Positions 57,689 through 64,000 of a stretch of DNA of 64,000 nucleotides are shown here, piece by piece. Every line of letters begins with the position of its first letter. Position 1 is the first letter of the stretch. The DNA is from Saccharum officinarum (Eukaryota > Streptophyta > Magnoliopsida > Poales > Poaceae). The stretch is taken from assembly GCA_020631735.1 (NCBI GenBank), contig CM036159.1, positions 96,519,701 to 96,583,700 of the forward strand. Reading direction: 5' to 3'. The notes beneath the pieces are model-generated. The model ran no database searches and was not told the origin of the DNA. It saw only the letters and a program-made list of their open reading frames with translations. Both the position numbers and the translations under genes were made by a program.

Positions 57689-60600
57689 TCACGACGATGG
57701 CGAATCAAGCACAGCACCATCACCCTCCATCAGCCCCAGCGCAGCGTGCCAAGTGGCACCTGGCAAATCAGAAAGACTCCACCGGAGGAGGGTCTTCACC
57801 GATGCTTTGCTTGTCAGGTAAGGCACAATATACTTCTTCATGTCACCTTTGGAGATGCCGAGGTGACCTCCCGCCACAGACACAAACTTCACCCGCCCTG
57901 CTTCATCCAGTGTCTTCAAACCGATCCAGTCTTCCTCATACAGCTTCGTCTGCACACACGCACAGCTAGCCATTGTAAGCAGAGCACACATGGAGATCCA
58001 AATCACGTGCATGAAAGAATTCTACCTTCTGAGGTGGTAGAACAGGATCAAAGGCTCCATCAGGGTAGTAACCAAACCATGCTGTTTCTCGAGGTATCAG
58101 GACTGCATCATCCTGAAACTGCAAATAACATACATACATTCGGCCACATTCAAGATAGGTCAAAAGAATTGAAGTATAATAGATATTATTATGGCGTAAA
58201 ACAATATCATCCTTTTGCGCTATGTTGCATTGTACTTTTATCTTGAAGCAGGGAATAAAGCAAGTAAGTTACATGCTACCCTAGCTACAGGAGACAGGGC
58301 AATGCTACTACTGCAACTTGATCAGAATCAATTTTGGTTTTGGACAATGTCAAGCTTACCATGATCAGAACCAAATTCTCTAAGCTGCTAAACCTTTCCT
58401 TGTAGGTAGCATTTCTTTTATCTGGAATTTCATTGTTAAGTTTTGGAAGAAACCTGCAACTCTTCAGATAATCTGCCATATCCTGATAAATACTTTTAGT
58501 TAGACAAACTTCGTTCACCAGAAACATTTTCATATACTATGAAACTATATTACATGACAAATTGAATGGAACTAATTTGTATTCATAAATATCGATACAT
58601 TTTTCTATAAATTTGGTCAAACTTACAAAAGTTTGACTTTGACTAATAAACCTATAATAAGGTCTTTCATTTTGGGGCGGAGCGTGCAGTTACAAAATCT
58701 CAAGCTAATCAATTATTCAAGAAAATGACCAGACTAGTTATTCAGCACTATGAAGCCTTTGTAAGCATCATCAATGGTGCATTGCAACTGATTAGTAAAA
58801 CACCAGGTTATCCTCGAGTCACCTCTACTACAGTTTGGCCTATAAATGTGCTTACTCAGCCCTGTGAAGTATGCAGTACCAGTAGACTGACCAGTACAAT
58901 AAACAACTCAAAAGTACATCCATAAGAGTAATAGAGTAGCATGTCAACCAAACAACATAAAAGGTGCATTCCTCGTTATACTCACAGTTGGGATTTTGAG
59001 GTAGCCACTAGGTGCAAGATGTTCCTGTAATTCACCATGCCTCAAGTTATCCCACATTTTTTTAATTAAAAAAAGGTGCTCACCATGACCAAGTTTGATG
59101 AAAGCCAATGCATACAAACCTGCACATAGTCTGAGTAGATCTCCAATTTGATCAGAGCGTCAACAAGAATGCACAAAATACCAGACTGCATAATATACAG
59201 ATGTCAACTGAATCATATGAGCTTCCATATAATATGTAGATGTTAAAAGACAGTACATTTAAATAATAATGGCGTTGGTTTCAGCCAGTATATTTTCTTT
59301 GATTTGTACTACGTGTATAAGTCATCGAACAAATCCAAGAAAGAGTATTCAACCATCGATTATTACACAAATTTATCAGTATATCATTGAATTATTAGCC
59401 AAACTTGACATAAAAAAACACAGAATGATTGGAGATAATGACTTAATCAGATTAACTTACACCACAAAGCGGCACAGAAGCGGTACCAGCATGAGGACCT
59501 CCAAGAGAGATGAAGTTCTTGACCTGGTGCCAGGTACGATCTGGATCATAACTTATTGCACAGAAAACTGGTAGCAATTAAAGTGCATACAAGACAGGCT
59601 AACAACCATCCCAGCTGGGCAGCTGGCCAAGGTTACATATATTGGGTTGGTAGAGGCCAAATGAATATAATTTGAGCTGCGTTAATTTTATTACTATTTT
59701 GCTATTCCTAATTTAGGAAAACTCACCGGCGGTCCATCATCACAATACTCAACTACTGCTCGACCAATCAAGTTTCCCTGTGAGGACACAAAGATGAGGC
59801 AGGGTTTTAGTATAGTGTAGCTACATCAAGTACAGAACAAATTAAAGAAAAAATAATGAATGATTAGCTACTAAATCATCCCCTCCCTCCCTCCCTCTTC
59901 GGTGACAGGAAGTATCTCAAAGAGTACTAATCTGAACCAGTTTATGTTACTGTAATATGTACAAGAAAATGAAACATAGCAGAATGAAGGTAGTGCACAC
60001 TATACTATTAAAGTGCCTACAAGAATGAAAAAGCAGCCCGCATTTTCAAGACTATGAAGCAAAGGACAACAGGATATAATAGTAGAGGATAAATGAGATA
60101 GCTTGGGTACTTAAAGGAAGGCAAGGTCAAAGACCGTGAACAAGACAGCAGCACATGAGCATACCTGAGACAGACCAACTATGTTGTAGCCATCTCTCAG
60201 TTGTTTCATTTCCTTGACCTGAGGGGAAAAATCAAAAGTGGCAGTGACGATGAATACTAGTTTTTAACAACTCATGAAACAGTGCAAGATGGCATCATCG
60301 GTTGGGGTAGTGACCTTGTTGCAGATGATATCAGCCTGCGGACATGATCAAATGTGTTACTGAACATATGAACATTTAATTTATAACAAGAGGAAGGAAA
60401 AGAATGTAGAGAGGAATAAGACCTGTTGTTGAAGAGGCATGACCCAAGAGTCCCATGTTCCTCTGCCGATCTCTCTGGGGAAAGCAAAGCAGTTATTATT
60501 CAATTTAGTAAGTTTGAAGAGGCATGACCTAAGAGCAAGAATGGTAGACGGGACTCAGGACGCCAATTGGGATGAGGAGATAGAGTTGGCGAGCAATAGC

Positions 60601-60900
60601 AATAGTACAGTACAGTACAGGCAGTGGCCGTCGGAGCCGGACCAATTGGCGAGAAGTTTAGTGAACTTGGCGACGCCATGGTTGGCGCACTGGTCCCCAA
60701 TCCCTGCCACGATTCCAGTTGCAATCCATCAGCAGGATGGATAGAATCATAAATAATACCCAGCTTGTTGCTGCAGAGGAGAGAAGAGGAGAGGAGAGGG
60801 GAACTCTACCGTGCAGGACGACGAAGGGCAGGGAGGAGGTCTGCACCGCCGCAGCGAGGAGGGGAATGAAGACGAGGGCGGCGGCAGCTGTTCTCCGCAT
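57689..60900 (-). CDS. palmitoyl-protein thioesterase (PPT1-like), 12 exons, 332 aa
   Basis: Exons on the minus strand: 60900-60810, 60703-60619, 60474-60423, 60335-60315, 60218-60165, 59777-59727, 59523-59461, 59185-59120, 59024-58986, 58482-58360, 58118-58026 and 57949-57689. All join at GT-AG sites in phase (999 nt with stop). The N-terminus [18 protein letters not shown] is a signal peptide. VVLHGIGDQC starts the alpha/beta-hydrolase fold, and the nucleophile Ser lies in VGLSQGN, formed across exons 5 and 6. LGGPHAG is the family block after it. The acid is probably in FQDDAVLIP before WFGYYPDG, and the His is in VAGGHLGIS. These match PF02089 enzymes, which remove thioester-linked fatty acids from proteins, in the lysosome in animals and presumably vacuole or secretory route in plants. 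Exon 4 is only 21 bp. The extension after YIVPYL (about 40 residues) is less conserved. The ATG at 60900 is the first in frame after the leader. Confidence 0.93.
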
Positions 60901-61140
60901 CACGATTCTTCACGGGGAGAGGAGAAGCGAGACGAGGTCGGATTCCGGCGGCCGGGGTCCGATTCTGGCAAGCAACTGGCCCCCTCTTTCCTTGACGAGC
61001 AAGAACCAGAAGCAACGGAACGCTCCTCGAACGCCGCCGAGGCCCAGAGAGAAGGCGACGAGGGAGGGAGAAAGAGACGAGGGAAGGTAGGTGGGCCCAC
61101 ATGTCAGTAACCCATCATCAAGCTGTGCTTAATAAGAGTC
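60901..61140 (-). promoter_or_regulatory. 5' UTR and core promoter zone of the thioesterase gene
   Basis: GC-rich, purine-biased on plus. The minus strand reads as a pyrimidine-rich leader. No clear TATA box. Composition falls sharply to AT-rich at about 61140. Confidence 0.4.
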
Positions 61141-61863
61141 TAAGACCGTGATCTTTTTTAGATATATAATAATATAAAATAAAATACTCCGTCAATTTCT
61201 AAAATCGTACTGCTACGTAAGGTAAGATCGAGCCAGCCAGCCAACCTATGCTAGATTGATATACAGTACAAATTAATCGTTTCAAACGGCGACAGGTAAT
61301 TCTGACCCACAAATACTCCATCTGGAAAACCATTTCAAGCTCTGTCAATTTTTGTACAGAAGAAATCACTTCCACACACCATCACCGTTACAAAGGGGAG
61401 TCAGAATCAAAAGAAGTCACTTGAGATGACTAACCAAATCCTCTACTCAGACAGTATGCCCCACACTACAAACTTAACTACTACATATCCACCACACACA
61501 CAACCAGGTTAACTTGGCCTTTGCCACACGATATATCACAACAAAGTATCATCACATTAACACTATACGCTGCTATCTCTACAACAACTGATAACAGCAA
61601 ATATCAATCGACCAATCAATCCTTCATCACCATGAACTAGTGTGCCACCAAGTTTTAACAGTGGATGATGATATGATCAGGCCAAACCCACCCACCCATA
61701 CCACCATGAGATGTGATCGTCAGCGCTGGCGAAGCATCTGACTCTATTTTTGCTATGATGAAACAGAGAGCGGTGGCAGCCAGTTAGACGCTGTCCCTGC
61801 CAGGAGTTAATGTCTTGTCCCTTGAAGATACAATGTCGCTGTTTGGCGTTCTCAGAAGTAGGT
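61141..61863 (-). other. intergenic region and 3' UTR of the DeSI-like gene
   Basis: Follows the stop of the DeSI gene and precedes the thioesterase promoter. The first ~80 bp (61784-61863) still resembles family coding sequence in a shifted frame. No other gene is seen. Confidence 0.5.
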
Positions 61864-64000
61864 CTAAGTCATCATCATCACTCCCTCAAGGATCGAAGCA
61901 TTGGACCCCAAGTCATCATCTGCAGCAATACCAACAAACAAAGACCCATCCAATTTTCAGGAGCAGTGATGGAATTCAGGGCATCATGTGATGCAGAGGA
62001 ACCAAATTGAGAACTCATGTTGAGAATGGGAAGATGGATGAAGCATATTGAGACTTCTGTTGACACCTTTAAGATGCGAAAAGCAACTCGTGCAAATGCT
62101 AATAAATCTGAAACTTGGAAAATTCTTTCCATTTCCAAGAAAAGATGAGACATATATCAAATAATTTCCTAACAGTTCTATGTTGGCGGGCTACGTAATT
62201 TAATTTCTTAACAATTCAAGGTTGTTTGAATCTCTTCATTGATATGCAAAAGACCATATAAATTTAAGATAATTCGCTTTCATCTTCTTTTAGCTAAATA
62301 CAGCCACTTATATAACTTCATAGGACTAGTCCATTGGGGGAAGCTAGAATGGTACAGGATTCTGTAAGGTCAAATTTCAACCATGTGAATGTGAAGGCAC
62401 AAATAGTCAAACCGGGTGTAGGTAGAGTACCAGAAAAATCCGGGTGCGCGTTTACATCTCTGACTGCTGAAACCTTGATGCTGTCAGGCAATACGCAATT
62501 GAAGAAGGAACCTGCGATTCCAACAGGATGAAGGCAGAAATAGTTGAGAACGAATCGGCATCATCAAGGAGCAACAGATTGATGATTGTGTAAGGATATG
62601 GGACCTAATCTGGCGAGTCGATTCACCCATCCAGGTACTGGCTTCCCGGTCAAACGCTTGCAGACATCAGCTGTGAAATGATTGCAGTTCTTGACAATCA
62701 GATGATAAGTGTCACCATGATAATCCTCAGCGAGGTCCTCTATGGAAGTGTGGACTTGGGAGCGGGACATATGAGTTGTAGCCACACACACAGAGCGTCT
62801 GAAGATAAAGCCAGGGCAGCTTTTGGGTTCTACTTGGAAGACTCCGCTGGTGGGGTATTCATGAGCTCCAAAGCCATATTCCGTGCCATGCACTGTGAAA
62901 TACAAATTGTCTGAAGTGTCAGATGGTGTATTCCTGCAATCTGCAAACAATTTCGACACAAACAAGAGAAGAAAACCCGGCACACAATGACGGGTTGCGC
63001 ACAAGTCCTAGGACGACAAAGGTGGCATGGAGTAGGAAGCAAAACAAGCATACCAAAAGTGGTTCTTCTATATCTTCGTTCACATGCTAGGTCGCTTGAA
63101 ATGGTACAGTGCTCCCTCCCTCCCCAAAAAAATGTGATTCTTGCTTTTAAAGGAGTCAAACAATTTTAAGTTTGACCAAGTTTATATTAGAAAATACTAA
63201 CATTTATGGTACAGAGTAAGTATCATTAAAACTATTTGAAGGTACAAATATTAATACTATTTCCTAGAAATTTAGTCAAACTTTAAAAAGGAATTACTTG
63301 GTCCAAAACCTAGAATTGCATTATTATTTTTGGGTTACTATAATAAGGGAACGACAGGCGAGGCAGGGAGGAGGAGAGGGGACAGAAATCCCACCATCAG
63401 GTAGTCCCTCTCTCTGTCCCTGAATAAATAGATTTATATAGTTGTCTCAAGTCAAAAATTTTAAACTTTGACCGAATTTCTAGAAAAACCTGTCAAGATT
63501 TATCACATCGAATTAGTAACATTAGATATACCATAGAATATGCTCATTTTATGGTGTAGATGTTGTTACTCTTTCATTTAAAGTTAGTCAAACTTAATAT
63601 AGTTTGATTTGCATGGATTCTAAGAATTGATTTATTTGGGGACAGAAGGGAATGCAGTAATAAGAGGTATAAGGAAGTAGCCATCATAGCATGGCTAATC
63701 CGGGGTACAAGGAAGTACATGGGGCGGCGTACTAGTAAGGAAGTAAATGGGGCTACGGTAGAGCAGGGAGAGTCTTGTTGTCGGGTAGTGAACTGAATTT
63801 CTTTCTTTCTCATAAAAAAATATTATGTAGTGAATATATATAGGAGTAGTAGATACCTTACCTTGGATCCCGGAGTGGAAGATGCCGAGTCCGAACCAGT
63901 AGAGGTAGTGGTTGAGGGGGGAGATGTCGTAGATGTTGAGGTACACCGCGGCCGTAGTAGAGGAGGGAGAAGGGTGCTCCTGCGACTCGGAGCTGCCGCT
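61864..64000 (-). CDS. DeSI-like PPPDE peptidase (partial 5', C-terminal frameshift)
   Basis: Exons on the minus strand: beyond 64000 to 63862, 62892-62605, 62511-62431, 61919-61864. All junctions are in phase. YLNIYDISPLNHYLYWFGLG leads to FHSGIQ-VHGTEYGFGAHEY, placing the catalytic His of PPPDE (DeSI/DUF862) proteins in FHSGI. The catalytic Cys lies in VKNCNHFTADVCKRLTGK. GWVNRLARLG then SFFNCVLPDSI closes the domain. The family removes small modifiers (deSUMOylation is shown for animal DeSI-1; plant members are less certain). The last exon ends early at TAG (61864-61866) after EGVMMMT. In the neighbouring frame it reads as an Asp-rich stretch, then LLLRTPNSDI and SSRDKTLTPG, to a TAA at 61784-61786. 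This suggests a one-base deletion just after GAGGGA. Intron 1 (969 bp) holds two Stowaway remnants. The N-terminus is outside the window. Confidence 0.88.
63105..63290. mobile_element. decayed Stowaway remnant in intron 1
   Basis: CTCCCTCCCTCCCCAAAAAA opens it, followed by the family interior with AAGTTTGACCAAGTTTATAT. The right end is lost. Confidence 0.5.
63404..63650. mobile_element. Stowaway-like MITE in intron 1
   Basis: GTCCCTCTCTCTGTCCCTGAAT and ATTTGGGGACAGAAGGGAA are approximate inverted ends. The interior carries TTTGACCGAATTT. Confidence 0.55.

Noticed and set aside
1..64000. tRNA, rRNA and snoRNA genes
   Set aside because: I saw no A/B-box plus cloverleaf pattern or rDNA segment, but I could not scan exhaustively by eye.

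Overview
This is a repeat-rich stretch of a grass nuclear genome. The evidence is GT-AG introns, dense Stowaway (CTCCCTCCGT ends, TA duplications) and GGCCTTGTTTAGTT-type MITEs (TTA/CTA duplications), SIRE-like Copia LTRs, long Gypsy LTRs, Helitron 3' hairpins and a grass-type DUF1668 gene. A panicoid/andropogonoid grass is my inference. Three runs of exactly 100 N (171-270, 28650-28749, 56401-56500) are scaffold gaps of unknown size.

Layout. 0.3-6 kb: a Copia LTR, MITEs, a Ulp1-like gene fragment and a GC-rich block. 6.4-8.3 kb: a DUF1668-type host gene on the minus strand with a probable spliced leader. 11.5-16.1 kb: a complete MuDR-type Mutator-like element (MULE) of 4,609 bp with long TIRs, a perfect 9-bp target duplication and an intact five-exon transposase gene (948 codons), inserted inside an older MITE. 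16.5-23 kb: LINE relics, an LTR fragment and MITEs, some nested. 23.4-28.6 kb: the 3' end of a hAT transposase gene, then a Gypsy-like LTR, a threefold ~483-bp tandem repeat and a broken 'gypsy-type transposon' (PF04195) ORF. 28.75-41.7 kb: nested long-LTR Gypsy elements on the minus strand. The outer one has a 5-kb 5' LTR, a PBS, an extra ORF beginning with a near copy of the histone H3 tail, and a gag start cut by a second 4-kb LTR. 42.9-48.4 kb: Helitron-like units lying head to tail. 50-56.4 kb: MITEs, a 1.16-kb non-autonomous CACTA element with a TCG duplication, and a GGCGCC palindrome cluster.

56.5-64 kb is the gene-rich end, with three host genes all on the minus strand. They are a tetraspanin (C-terminus lost in a gap, one frameshift), a 12-exon palmitoyl-protein thioesterase whose 332-residue frame I could reconstruct without a break, and a DeSI/PPPDE peptidase that runs off the window and has a disturbed C-terminus. 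They show no operon-like link; they are neighbouring independent genes. The rest of the window is mostly mobile DNA at successive stages of nesting.

The most unusual signal is the retrotransposon ORF at 33921-34532 (minus). Its first 22 residues match the histone H3 N-terminus at 19 positions, keeping K4, K9 and S10, followed by a probable coiled coil and an acidic tail.
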